Part shown: piece after piece, positions 16,533 through 24,469 of the stretch
How the letters are laid out: every line of letters starts with the position of its first letter
Position numbering within the stretch: the first letter of the stretch is position 1
NCBI RefSeq assembly: GCF_026241135.1
Contig: NZ_JAPFGA010000004.1
Location: 124,001 to 188,000 of the forward strand
Direction: 5' to 3'
Origin: Galbibacter kalidii
GTDB taxonomy: Bacteria; Bacteroidota; Bacteroidia; Flavobacteriales; Flavobacteriaceae
Length of the DNA stretch: 64,000 nt
Made by a program: the position numbers and the translations under genes
Notes under the pieces: model-generated
What the model was told of the DNA's origin: nothing
What the model saw: the letters and a program-made list of their open reading frames with translations, nothing else
Databases searched by the model: none

Positions 16533-17940
16533 GATTACCTTGTTTTTGATGTTGTTAATCGGGATATGCTTGCATGCCCAAAACAAGCAATTACTCTATA
16601 ATTTTACTGAAATTCCGCAATCCTTGATGATCAATCCGGGCGGAAAGATAGATTTTAAGTGGTATACCGGGCTTCCTCTTGCATCCGGGATCTATGCTAA
16701 TGTCGGTTCGAGCGAGACTTCCGTTTATGATCTTTTTGCTGATAATGGGGTGGATTTCAATACCAAAGTGCGAAATGCAGTCTATAACTTGAATTCAAAT
16801 GACGTACAGCGCGTCCATCAACAATGGGAAGTGTTTAATGCCGGGTTTAGGGTAGGAGGACTCTTCAGGGATGATTATATTACCTTCGGATTTTATCAAG
16901 AGATCGATGCTTTTAATTACTGGCCGGAAGACATGGCAATTTTGGCCTATGAGGGGAATTCCCCGAATATCGACAGACCCTTTCGCTTGGATGATGTTAA
17001 TGTCAAAGGCGAACTCCTAACGGTTTTTCATGTCGGATTTCACAGCAAGATCAACGATAAGATCAATTATGGTGTTCGTGCCAAAGTCTACAACAGTATT
17101 ATCGACTTTACCTCTACAAACAACAGTGGTTTTTTTGTTACTACTGAAGGGGATGAGAACTTTTATGCACACACACTTGTTTCTGATGTAGAAGTGAATA
17201 CATCGGGTTATGCCAGACTTCGTGAGGATGATGTTGACGGTGCGGGGAATGTGATCGATATTTTGAAAAGCAGGAAGTTTTTTGGCGGTAATTTAGGTCT
17301 TGGGGTCGATTTTGGGATTACTTATGAACCCACAGAAGAGTGGACCTATACTGCCAGTGTTCAGGATTTGGGATTTGTAAGACATACAAAAAATGTGGAA
17401 CGCTACCGATTGAGAGGGGATTACACCCTGGAAGGTATCGAATTACCTTTTGACGACTTGTTTGACAGTAGTGGTCTTACCGATAATTGGCAAGAACTTG
17501 TAGATGCGCTCGATGAGGCCTTTCCGCGGGATACCTTGACAAGTCCGTATACCACTATGAGACCGGTAAAGTTCAATGCGGCCGTTATGCATAATTACGG
17601 CGACAGATATGGGAACAGACCTTGTGATTGTAGGGACAATAACAGAAAATTGCCCAACTCAGTTGGTTTACAATTGTTTATGGAAAAGCGTCCCAAAAGA
17701 CCGGAAATGGCCATTACAGCCTTTTATTACAGAAGGTTATGGGATTTTTTAAGAGGAAAAGTAACCTATACAGCAGATAAATTCTCAAAAACGAACATCG
17801 GACTTGGATTATCGACGCATTTTGCTAACTTTAACTTCTATTTGCTGACTGATAATTTGCTGGAATATCAAAATTTGGCGGATGCAAATAATGCCTCGAT
17901 ACAATTTGGACTGAACTACATATTCCCTATGGATAATTAA
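16516..17940 (+). CDS. DUF5723 family outer membrane barrel protein
   Basis: This 474-residue protein has a signal peptide (TLFLMLLIGICLHAQ) and then long alternating beta segments, for example FGGNLGLGVDFGITYEP and NIGLGLSTHFANFNFYLL. It ends ASIQFGLNYIFPMDN, as expected for an outer-membrane barrel. The sequence fits the DUF5723 family of flavobacteria, whose role is unknown. The start could be TTG 16516, ATG 16519 or ATG 16522; all overlap the preceding lipoprotein gene. Confidence 0.78.
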   Translation: MMMTSKITLFLMLLIGICLHAQNKQLLYNFTEIPQSLMINPGGKIDFKWYTGLPLASGIYANVGSSETSVYDLFADNGVDFNTKVRNAVYNLNSNDVQRVHQQWEVFNAGFRVGGLFRDDYITFGFYQEIDAFNYWPEDMAILAYEGNSPNIDRPFRLDDVNVKGELLTVFHVGFHSKINDKINYGVRAKVYNSIIDFTSTNNSGFFVTTEGDENFYAHTLVSDVEVNTSGYARLREDDVDGAGNVIDILKSRKFFGGNLGLGVDFGITYEPTEEWTYTASVQDLGFVRHTKNVERYRLRGDYTLEGIELPFDDLFDSSGLTDNWQELVDALDEAFPRDTLTSPYTTMRPVKFNAAVMHNYGDRYGNRPCDCRDNNRKLPNSVGLQLFMEKRPKRPEMAITAFYYRRLWDFLRGKVTYTADKFSKTNIGLGLSTHFANFNFYLLTDNLLEYQNLADANNASIQFGLNYIFPMDN

Positions 17941-17952
17941 TTTTAAACGAGT

Positions 17953-18081
17953 GAAACGAACATGAATTTTATTAATCATAAAACATACAAAACGTATGAT
18001 TAAAAAATTCATGTGAGCCTGCCTGCCGGCATAGACAGGAGCGCAGCGGTTCCATGTGTGCAACAATTTTTTGCACATTTT
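17953..18081. repeat. Two-hairpin dispersed repeat, copy 1
   Basis: The first hairpin pairs CATGAATTTTATTAATCATA with TATGATTAAAAAATTCATG across a short loop. A GC-rich link (GAGCCTGCCTGCCGGCATAG) follows, and then a second hairpin TGTGCAA..TTGCACA. A close copy in the same orientation is at 28615-28745. The region continues to 18198 without a gene. Confidence 0.8.
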
Positions 18082-18198
18082 AGCCATTGTAAAAAAAAAT
18101 TAAACACATGAAATGAGCCATAACAATTGAGTTGAAACCAACTGATATGTTCAACGGCGAATTCCATCTGACCTTTAAAAAACAATAAATTTGAACAG

Positions 18199-19023
18199 AT
18201 GAACAAAATTTTTTTATTAGGATTGTTTTTATTATCAATCGGTATGTATGCACAAAGCGATGATTTGAATAACTATAAATACATCATTGTTCCCAAAAAG
18301 TTTGATTTTCTTAAACAAAAGAATCAGTATCGAGTGAATACATTTACCAAATTTCAGTTTGAAAAGAGTGGCTTTACTGCGGTTTATGATGATGCCAAAC
18401 CAGAAGAGTTGCAAACAAATCCGTGTTTGGGCTTAACAGCCGATGTGGTGAATAACTCTTCCATGTTTACGACCAAGTTGAATATTACTTTGGAAGATTG
18501 TAGGGGTGATATTGTTTATACCTCTTCAGAAGGAAAAAGTAAGACCAAAGATTACCAAGGCGCCTATCAGGAGGCGTTGGAAAATGCATTTAGATCGATC
18601 AAAACTTTGAATTATGCATATGACCCTGTTGAAGCTCCGAGTCAGCCAAAAGTTGGAACCGTATCGGCTCAACCGACTGTAGTTTCAACTCCAACTCCGG
18701 TAGCCGAAAAAACAGAAACTGTTGTTGAAGAAACCACTACGGCGGTTCAAGAAGTTAAAGAAACCCCTAAAACTATTGTACCTGCGGCAGCAGAAACCGT
18801 ACAAACAGCAAAAGATGCTTTGTTTGCACAGCCTATTGCCAACGGATTTCAATTGGTGGACATGACACCCAAAGTGGTCTATAAAATCCTAAAAACAACC
18901 CAACCGAATTATTTTATCCTTCAAGGAAAAAGCGGAGTGGTGTTTCAAAAAGGAGGTAAGTGGATCGCAGAATACTACGAAGGAGCAACCCTAAAACAAG
19001 AAGAGTTGAATATTAAGTTTTAG
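18199..19023 (+). CDS. Secreted protein of unknown function
   Basis: This 274-residue protein has a signal peptide (MNKIFLLGLFLLSIGMYAQ, cleavage near residue 18). An N-terminal region of about 125 residues begins YKYIIVPKKFDFLKQKNQYRV. A flexible linker rich in P, T, V and E spans about 148-205. The C-terminal region reads MTPKVVYKILKTTQPNYFI and ends in a small beta-type fold. Proteins of this shape are common in flavobacteria, but no function is known to me. The absence of a lipobox suggests a periplasmic or outer-membrane-associated location. Confidence 0.7.
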   Translation: MNKIFLLGLFLLSIGMYAQSDDLNNYKYIIVPKKFDFLKQKNQYRVNTFTKFQFEKSGFTAVYDDAKPEELQTNPCLGLTADVVNNSSMFTTKLNITLEDCRGDIVYTSSEGKSKTKDYQGAYQEALENAFRSIKTLNYAYDPVEAPSQPKVGTVSAQPTVVSTPTPVAEKTETVVEETTTAVQEVKETPKTIVPAAAETVQTAKDALFAQPIANGFQLVDMTPKVVYKILKTTQPNYFILQGKSGVVFQKGGKWIAEYYEGATLKQEELNIKF

Positions 19024-19032
19024 ATACCACTT

Positions 19033-19383
19033 TAATAGCGTCCAAAACGTTTTTATTAAATTTTATAAATATACTGAATTTGCTGAGGTTTTGATGAGAT
19101 TTCAATGTTTGTGGTTTGGTTCCGGCCTACGATAAAAATATTGAAAATCAAGGAAGCAGCGGTGGCTTAGAGATAAAAATCTGTTTGAGTTCCGCCTGAA
19201 GGCGGAATGAGTTATTTTTATCTGTGGTTGGGGATTCCGTAGTATTTTCTTATGTTTTTATCGTCAGCCTAGATTTTTTTGGTTCGTTTTTTCATCAATG
19301 AATTGCACAGCAATCATGAACACCTATAAAAACAATAAAAAAGAGGTGAATAAAAAAATGAACAGGTAAAATTTATTTAGGAC
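19033..19383. repeat. 350-bp dispersed repeat, copy 1 (inverted copy at 58793-59146)
   Basis: Nearly the whole stretch matches the reverse complement of 58793-59146. The centre is a large nested hairpin. GTTCCGCC pairs with GGCGGAAT across a four-base loop, AGATAAAAAT pairs with ATTTTTATCT around it, and TACGATAAAAA pairs with TTTTTATCGT further out. No open frame of note is present. It lies just downstream of a secreted-protein gene. Confidence 0.85.
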
Positions 19384-19418
19384 GGAATTGATTCCACTTA
19401 AGAAAAAGTAATAAAATA

Positions 19419-19458
19419 AAACCTCACAGGCTTATGAAACTTGTGAGGTTTGTTTTTT
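19419..19458 (+). terminator. Intrinsic terminator between convergent genes
   Basis: AAACCTCACA (19419-19428) pairs with TGTGAGGTTT (19442-19451), followed by GTTTTTT. The A-rich left flank could also serve the opposite strand, which carries rarA. Confidence 0.8.
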
Positions 19459-19494
19459 AATGTTAGTTCGATGTAATATCGATCCTTCTGAAAG

Positions 19495-19640
19495 CCGTCA
19501 ATTCGAGTGATTTTTTTCGTAGCTCTGCGAAGAAAAAAATTATATCGAGAATAGGCTTATGAACGGAAATCACTTGTTCTCGATACACCCTGTGGAATAG
19601 GTTGTTTTCACAACATTCCACAGGGCACTGAACTGACGTT
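19495..19640. repeat. Multi-hairpin palindromic intergenic element
   Basis: Three inverted repeats are visible: TTTTTTTCG with CGAAGAAAAAAA around 19508-19540, TCGAGTGATTT with AAATCACTTGTTCTCGA around it, and the strong CCCTGTGGAAT with ATTCCACAGGG at about 19589-19626. It completes the gene-free stretch between the secreted-protein gene and rarA, and may act as a terminator for rarA. Confidence 0.55.
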
Positions 19641-19655
19641 GTTTAGTGAACAGCA

Positions 19656-20933
19656 TCAATACCCATACTTATCCTTCCAACGTTTTTTGAGAAAATCCCG
19701 TAAAGCATTTTCACGCTGATTGTTTCCGGGTTCGTAGAAGGCAGTGTTCTCTATTTCCTTCGGAAGGAATTCCTGTTCTACAAAATTATTCTGATAGCTG
19801 TGGGCATATTTATAATCTTCCCCATAGCCCAGGTCTTTCATAAGCTTTGTGGGGGCATTCCTTAAATGAAGTGGGACTGATAGGTCTCCAGTCTGTTTTA
19901 CCGTGCTTATGGCCTTGTTGATGGCTTCATAAGAGGCGTTGCTCTTTGCTGAGGTGGCAAGATAAACAGCACACTGACTTAATACTATCCTCGCTTCCGG
20001 ATATCCAATGGTAGTTACCGCTTGAAAAGTATTGTTGGCAATAACCAGGGCAGTAGGATTGGCAATTCCAATATCTTCCGAAGCAGAAATAAGCATTCTG
20101 CGGGCGATGAACTTGACGTCTTCCCCGCCTTCAATCATTCTGGCAAGCCAATAAATTGCTCCGTTGGGATCACTACCGCGAATAGATTTGATAAAAGCTG
20201 AAATAATGTCGTAGTGTTGTTCGCCCGTTTTGTCATACAACACCGTGTTTTTCTGTACTTTTTTAAGCACCAGGTCGTTAGTGATGACTATAGGTTCTTC
20301 TGTTTCTGAATTGATAAGCAGTTCAAAGATGTTCAGTAATTTTCTTCCATCTCCACCCGACAATCTCAGCAGGGCTTCTGTTTCTTTCAGCTCAATATTT
20401 TTTTTTGAAATGATGGAGTCTTCTTTTATGGCCCTATCCAAAAGGGATTCCAAATCAGTTTTATCAAAAGCGTTTAAAATGTAGACCTGACAACGGGATA
20501 ACAGGGCAGGAATCACTTCAAAACTTGGGTTCTCCGTGGTCGCACCAATGAGCGTGATCCAGCCTTTTTCAACAGCACCCAAGAGCGAATCTTGTTGTGA
20601 TTTGCTGAAACGATGGATCTCATCAATAAAAAGAATAGGATTTTTAGCCGTAAAAAGTCCGCCACTTTGTTTGGCTTTGTCAATTACTTCCCGAATGTCT
20701 TTTACACCGCTATTGATAGCACTCAAGGTATAAAACGGACGTTCGCTTTCATTGGCGATAATATTGGCAAGGGTGGTTTTTCCCGTGCCGGGAGGTCCCC
20801 ATAAAATTAAAGAAGGGATAGTGCCTCGCTTGATTTGAGCCGTTAAAGAGCCCTTGTCACCAACCAAGTGTTTCTGACTGATGTATTCCTCCAAACTTTT
20901 CGGACGGATGCGTTCTGCTAAAGGTTCATTCAT
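19656..20933 (-). CDS. rarA: Replication-associated recombination protein A (RarA/MgsA)
   Basis: This 425-residue AAA+ ATPase acts at stalled replication forks. Walker A GPPGTGKT is at 46-53, Walker B FIDEIHRF at 102-109, the sensor segment ATTENPSF at 131-138, and the arginine-finger motif SRC has R147. A C-terminal tetramerisation region follows, with HLRNAPTKLMKDLGYG. The length is normal. On the minus strand a consensus -7 box TACTTTTG lies only four bases before the ATG, so the transcript may have no leader. Confidence 0.95.
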   Translation of the reverse strand: MNEPLAERIRPKSLEEYISQKHLVGDKGSLTAQIKRGTIPSLILWGPPGTGKTTLANIIANESERPFYTLSAINSGVKDIREVIDKAKQSGGLFTAKNPILFIDEIHRFSKSQQDSLLGAVEKGWITLIGATTENPSFEVIPALLSRCQVYILNAFDKTDLESLLDRAIKEDSIISKKNIELKETEALLRLSGGDGRKLLNIFELLINSETEEPIVITNDLVLKKVQKNTVLYDKTGEQHYDIISAFIKSIRGSDPNGAIYWLARMIEGGEDVKFIARRMLISASEDIGIANPTALVIANNTFQAVTTIGYPEARIVLSQCAVYLATSAKSNASYEAINKAISTVKQTGDLSVPLHLRNAPTKLMKDLGYGEDYKYAHSYQNNFVEQEFLPKEIENTAFYEPGNNQRENALRDFLKKRWKDKYGY

Positions 20934-20937
20934 GTTT

Positions 20938-20945
20938 CAAAAGTA
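20938..20945 (-). promoter_or_regulatory. TAnnTTTG -7 element of rarA
   Basis: On the minus strand the sequence reads TACTTTTG, then aaac and the rarA ATG. It is an exact consensus match with the same unusual closeness to the start codon as at gldA. Confidence 0.6.
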
Positions 20946-21008
20946 CATGAATTTTTTACAGAAGAAAAGTACGATTTTCAATGCATAAAATTTATAAAGT
21001 TGGTAGAT

Positions 21009-21084
21009 TGTCATGTTGAGCTTGTCGAAGCATTTTAGTAAATTCCCTATTTCACAATAGCACTTCGACAGGCTCAGTGTGACA
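21009..21084. repeat. Inverted repeat of the TGTCA-TGTCGAAG type
   Basis: TGTCATGTTGAGCTTGTCGAAG pairs, with a few mismatches, with CTTCGACAGGCTCAGTGTGACA across about 32 bases. The related sequence inside 7319-7489 suggests a widespread intergenic repeat. The surrounding rarA-rhomboid spacer holds no gene. Confidence 0.75.
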
Positions 21085-21230
21085 GCATTTTTGAGATCGC
21101 ATTTTCGATATTTAACATCAATAAACTCACGTCATACCTATTTCCCCTTCTGACAAAATATCAGTAATTTTAAGTTGGTTCTAATTTTGATGAAGTTTAC
21201 ACATGAAATGCATATAAACTTTTTAAACAG

Positions 21231-21974
21231 ATGAAAAAAGATGAAACCCTAACTTTTTCCCTTTGGATGCTTATCTATCCGCTGTTTTTTGGCCTGATCA
21301 TTTGGGCCGTCTATTGGTTTGAGCTCACTTTTGGATATGACTTTAAGGATTTTGGGGTTAATCCCAGAACACTTTCAGGTTTGAAGGGCATTGTTTTCAG
21401 TCCGTTTATCCACAGTTCTGTAGATCACTTATACAGCAACACTTTACCGCTTATGATTCTCAGTTCGGCACTATTTTACTTTTACAATAAAATAAGTTGG
21501 AAGGTTATTCTCTACGGAATATTATTGAGCGGATTTCTTACCTGGTTGATAGGCAGGCCCTCTTATCACATTGGCGCCAGTGGATTGATTTATGTGTTGG
21601 TAAGTTTTATTTTTTTTAAGGGGGTGTTGGCAGGGAATAAACGATTGGTAGCGCTGTCGTTGGTTACAGTCTTTGCCTACGGAGGGATGTTCTGGTTTAT
21701 CTTTCCGATAGAAGAAAAAATATCTTGGGAAGGACATTTATCAGGTTTTATAGTGGGTTTACTCCTCGCTTTTGTTTTTAGAAAAGAAGTGCTTCGGAAA
21801 GAAAAATACGATTGGGAACGCGATGATTATAATGAAGATGATGACCCTTTTTTAAAGCATTTTGATGAGGATGGGAATTTTATTGAAGCCCCCTCCGATT
21901 CCCCCGAAGGGGGAGAGGACAGTGAGCTCTTTGTTAATTATATTTATAAAGAGGGTAATCGTGATGATGAGTAA
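21231..21974 (+). CDS. Rhomboid family intramembrane serine protease
   Basis: This 247-residue membrane protein has about six hydrophobic segments. The catalytic serine is S117 in GASG (115-118) and the catalytic histidine is H169 in WEGHLSG. H66 and N70 in HLYSN match the conserved HxxxN of the oxyanion site. The C-terminal tail from about 190 is soluble and strongly acidic. Part of the tail (around APSDSPEGGED) is encoded by a GC-rich palindrome resembling the neighbouring intergenic repeat. Substrates are unknown. Confidence 0.9.
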   Translation: MKKDETLTFSLWMLIYPLFFGLIIWAVYWFELTFGYDFKDFGVNPRTLSGLKGIVFSPFIHSSVDHLYSNTLPLMILSSALFYFYNKISWKVILYGILLSGFLTWLIGRPSYHIGASGLIYVLVSFIFFKGVLAGNKRLVALSLVTVFAYGGMFWFIFPIEEKISWEGHLSGFIVGLLLAFVFRKEVLRKEKYDWERDDYNEDDDPFLKHFDEDGNFIEAPSDSPEGGEDSELFVNYIYKEGNRDDE

Positions 21975-22018
21975 AGTCTCCTTTTCCACTAAAGGCGATA
22001 CTCTTCCTTAAAAATGGA

Positions 22019-22060
22019 GGATTATTCCTCCCCGCCTCAGGCGGGAGGTTAGGAGGGGAT
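22019..22060. repeat. GC-rich short intergenic repeat
   Basis: CCTCCCCGCCTCAGGCGGGAGG forms a hairpin, followed by TTAGGAGGGGAT. Related sequences are at 49369-49432 and 53756-53823, with a fragment inside the rhomboid gene. It lies between convergent genes. Confidence 0.65.
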
Positions 22061-22789
22061 TCTCTGCCGAACCACCTCATATAAAAAAGCCCCACAAGCT
22101 ACAGATACATTAAGGGAAGCTATTTCACCCAGAAGTGGAAGTTTAGCCTTTTGATCGATAACTTTTAAAATAGAAGGGGAGATTCCACTACCTTCTGAAC
22201 CCATAATAATAGCTGTTGGATTTTTAAAATCAACATCATAGAGAGCCTGATCGGTTTTTTCGGTCGCAGCGACCACCTGAATACCCGAAGCTTGCATATG
22301 GAAAACAGCATCTTTAATATGATCTACCTTGCAAATAGGCACTTTAAAAACAGCTCCAGCCGAAGTTTTAACCGTGTCTGCTGTTACAGGAGCCGCCCCT
22401 TTCTTCTGAATGATGATTCCGTGTACCCCGGTACATTCTGCAGTCCTGATAATGGCACCAAAATTTCGCACATCCGACAACTGATCTAAAAGTAAAAATA
22501 GAGGAGTGTCACCCGATTCGATGGTTTGCATGATCAGGTTTTCAAGGTCGTGAAATTCGATAGGTGATATATTGGCCACCACACCTTGATGGTTCTTTTT
22601 GGATAGTCTGTTCAGCTTTTCAACCGGCACAAAAGATGTGTTTATTTGATCTTGCTTCAACAGTTGTTCCAGTTCTTGAAACAAACTTCCTTTAAGCCCT
22701 TTTTGCACAAAAACTTTATCAATTGTTTTTCCCGATTGAATCGCTTCAATAACCGTTCTTATCCCAAAAATTTGGTAGTTGTTTTCCAT
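22049..22789 (-). CDS. rlmB: TrmH/SpoU family rRNA 2'-O-methyltransferase RlmB
   Basis: This 246-residue SPOUT methyltransferase probably modifies G2251 of 23S rRNA, as RlmB does. The N-terminal substrate-binding domain begins with YQIFGIRTVIEAI. The three SPOUT motifs follow: NFGAIIRTAECTG, IIMGSEGSGI and SLNVSVACGAFLYE. The frame is open to an upstream ATG at 22822, but those 11 residues would start inside the susD terminator, so the ATG at 22789 is chosen. A near-consensus -7 box (TACCTTTA, minus strand, 22795-22802) sits five bases before that start. Another TrmH-type target cannot be excluded. Confidence 0.88.
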   Translation of the reverse strand: MENNYQIFGIRTVIEAIQSGKTIDKVFVQKGLKGSLFQELEQLLKQDQINTSFVPVEKLNRLSKKNHQGVVANISPIEFHDLENLIMQTIESGDTPLFLLLDQLSDVRNFGAIIRTAECTGVHGIIIQKKGAAPVTADTVKTSAGAVFKVPICKVDHIKDAVFHMQASGIQVVAATEKTDQALYDVDFKNPTAIIMGSEGSGISPSILKVIDQKAKLPLLGEIASLNVSVACGAFLYEVVRQRIPS

Positions 22790-22808
22790 GTTGGTAAAGG
22801 TACATAAA

Positions 22809-22835
22809 AAAACACCCCGCAATTGCGAGGTGTTT
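22809..22835 (-). terminator. Intrinsic terminator after second susD
   Basis: On the minus strand AAACACCTCGC pairs with GCGGGGTGTTT around AATT, followed by a T run. It separates the susC-susD unit from rlmB. Confidence 0.85.
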
Positions 22836-22866
22836 CAAATTATATAACTAAACTTTTTTGATAAGC

Positions 22867-24450
22867 TTAGTTTACATCCCACCATAATTTGGAATAGATA
22901 ACATCACCATTACTCAATCTATCTGCAGCTTCTTTTCTGTTAGCTCCATTTAGGGTTTGTTCTTGAGCAGGGTATCGCATTCTATAAGGAAGGTCTGTAA
23001 CTTGCTCCACTAATGGGTTGAAAGTTTTATCCAACCAAGTATCTGTTGATGGGATATACAAACTATAATCTTGATGAGGTGGGATTAAAGTTTTTGGATA
23101 TCCTGTTCTTCTATACTCTGTCCAAGATGAAGTTCCTTGCATGTACAAAGCGATATATTTCTGAGTAAGAACATTTTCCATATTAGCGGCTGGTACTGTA
23201 CCTAAATATGCAGTAGCGTCAGCAGATGCTACTCCCCATTTTTCCATAGAGGCGCTAATTCCCATTTCATACCAATCTTGGTCCCATCCGTTCAATTCAC
23301 TTTGGATAAAGCAAATTTCAGAATACTCCAATAAGGTTTCAGCAAATTCTGGAGTGTCAATAATCGCACTACCCGGTAATGATTCTACTGTAAATGTTGC
23401 GGCATCTGCAGAACTTTCAGAAATAAACATTCCCACAAAGTTTCCTTCAGAATTTTCCTGAGCATAAATTGGCAAACGTGGGTCTGTTAGACCGGAAAAA
23501 GGATTAGGATTTGCTCCAGCAGGTTGACTAGTATGTGTATGGTCTACCAGATTTTCTCCTTTTAGCAAAGTAACAAAGCTATGTCCTACAGCAAAATCAC
23601 TTCGGTTATTTACATGCCATGCTCTGTACATAGGAGATGCATTTACATCACTGGTTTCATAAGCAAACATTGCATTGTCACTGTTTGATGTAAATACACC
23701 ATCAGATATTGCATCATTGATATGGGTGTTTGCTAAGCTTGCATCTGCACCTTTTATCTTATTGGCAATCTTCAGTCTAAGCGAATTAGCAAATAATTTC
23801 CATTTAGATACATCTCCGTGATATAAATTATCACCGTCCATTCCATCTAGACCAAGATTTAACTGATCTTGTGCCTCACTTAACTCATTTAAGATATCGG
23901 CATAAATCTTGTCTTGAGTCGCATATTTTGGAGTTAGAATTTGTTCTTCATCGGGATATCCGGCAGTACGAAGAGCCTCAAAATCCGGATCATCGCTACC
24001 ATAAGAATAATAGGGAATATCCCCCCAAGTATCTGCCATATTATTGAACAAATAGGATAACATTATTCTGCTAACTGCAATTTGATTTACATTAGCTCCT
24101 GATGATGCGGCCGCATCTTTAGTAGTGGGATCTTCATTTAACTCTATAATTTCCCTAAAGTTCTCTGCGATTTCATAAAAAGTGTTTTGAGTTTGTCTCA
24201 TAGACTCTCTGTACACATAACGGTCTTCATCACCATATTCAGATTGTTGCCAGTATTGCATAGTAGCATAGGTGAAACGACCTGAAAAGAAACCGTCACG
24301 GGATGCATCTACCATCCTTTTCATGTTATTATTAAATAGCGCTGATGTTGGTACACTACTTGGTTCATTTGGATTGTCTTCGTAATCCACATCACAAGCT
24401 ACCGCTAGTAGCACCAAATTAATAATAAGAAATATTTTAAATTGTTTCAT
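22867..24450 (-). CDS. SusD-like nutrient-binding lipoprotein (SusD-like_2 type)
   Basis: This 527-residue lipoprotein has a signal peptide ending LLAVAC, with C19 lipidated, and the acidic run DVDYEDN, which resembles a surface-export signal. The body matches the SusD-like_2 branch rather than the RagB branch of the first pair: the N-terminal NNNMKRMVDASRDGFFSGRF, SYLFNNMADTWGDIPY and the late YMQGTSSWTEYRRTGYP. It lies 19 bases after its susC and ends before a terminator. The ligand is unknown; no catabolic gene is adjacent. Confidence 0.92.
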   Translation of the reverse strand: MKQFKIFLIINLVLLAVACDVDYEDNPNEPSSVPTSALFNNNMKRMVDASRDGFFSGRFTYATMQYWQQSEYGDEDRYVYRESMRQTQNTFYEIAENFREIIELNEDPTTKDAAASSGANVNQIAVSRIMLSYLFNNMADTWGDIPYYSYGSDDPDFEALRTAGYPDEEQILTPKYATQDKIYADILNELSEAQDQLNLGLDGMDGDNLYHGDVSKWKLFANSLRLKIANKIKGADASLANTHINDAISDGVFTSNSDNAMFAYETSDVNASPMYRAWHVNNRSDFAVGHSFVTLLKGENLVDHTHTSQPAGANPNPFSGLTDPRLPIYAQENSEGNFVGMFISESSADAATFTVESLPGSAIIDTPEFAETLLEYSEICFIQSELNGWDQDWYEMGISASMEKWGVASADATAYLGTVPAANMENVLTQKYIALYMQGTSSWTEYRRTGYPKTLIPPHQDYSLYIPSTDTWLDKTFNPLVEQVTDLPYRMRYPAQEQTLNGANRKEAADRLSNGDVIYSKLWWDVN

Positions 24451-24469
24451 TTTTATAATTCTTTATTAA

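Noticed and set aside
19033-19383. Insertion sequence with its own transposase
   Set aside because: The 350-bp repeat has no open frame long enough for a transposase. At most it is non-autonomous.
22790-22822. Upstream ATG for rlmB
   Set aside because: It would start inside the susD terminator hairpin and add residues absent from the family.
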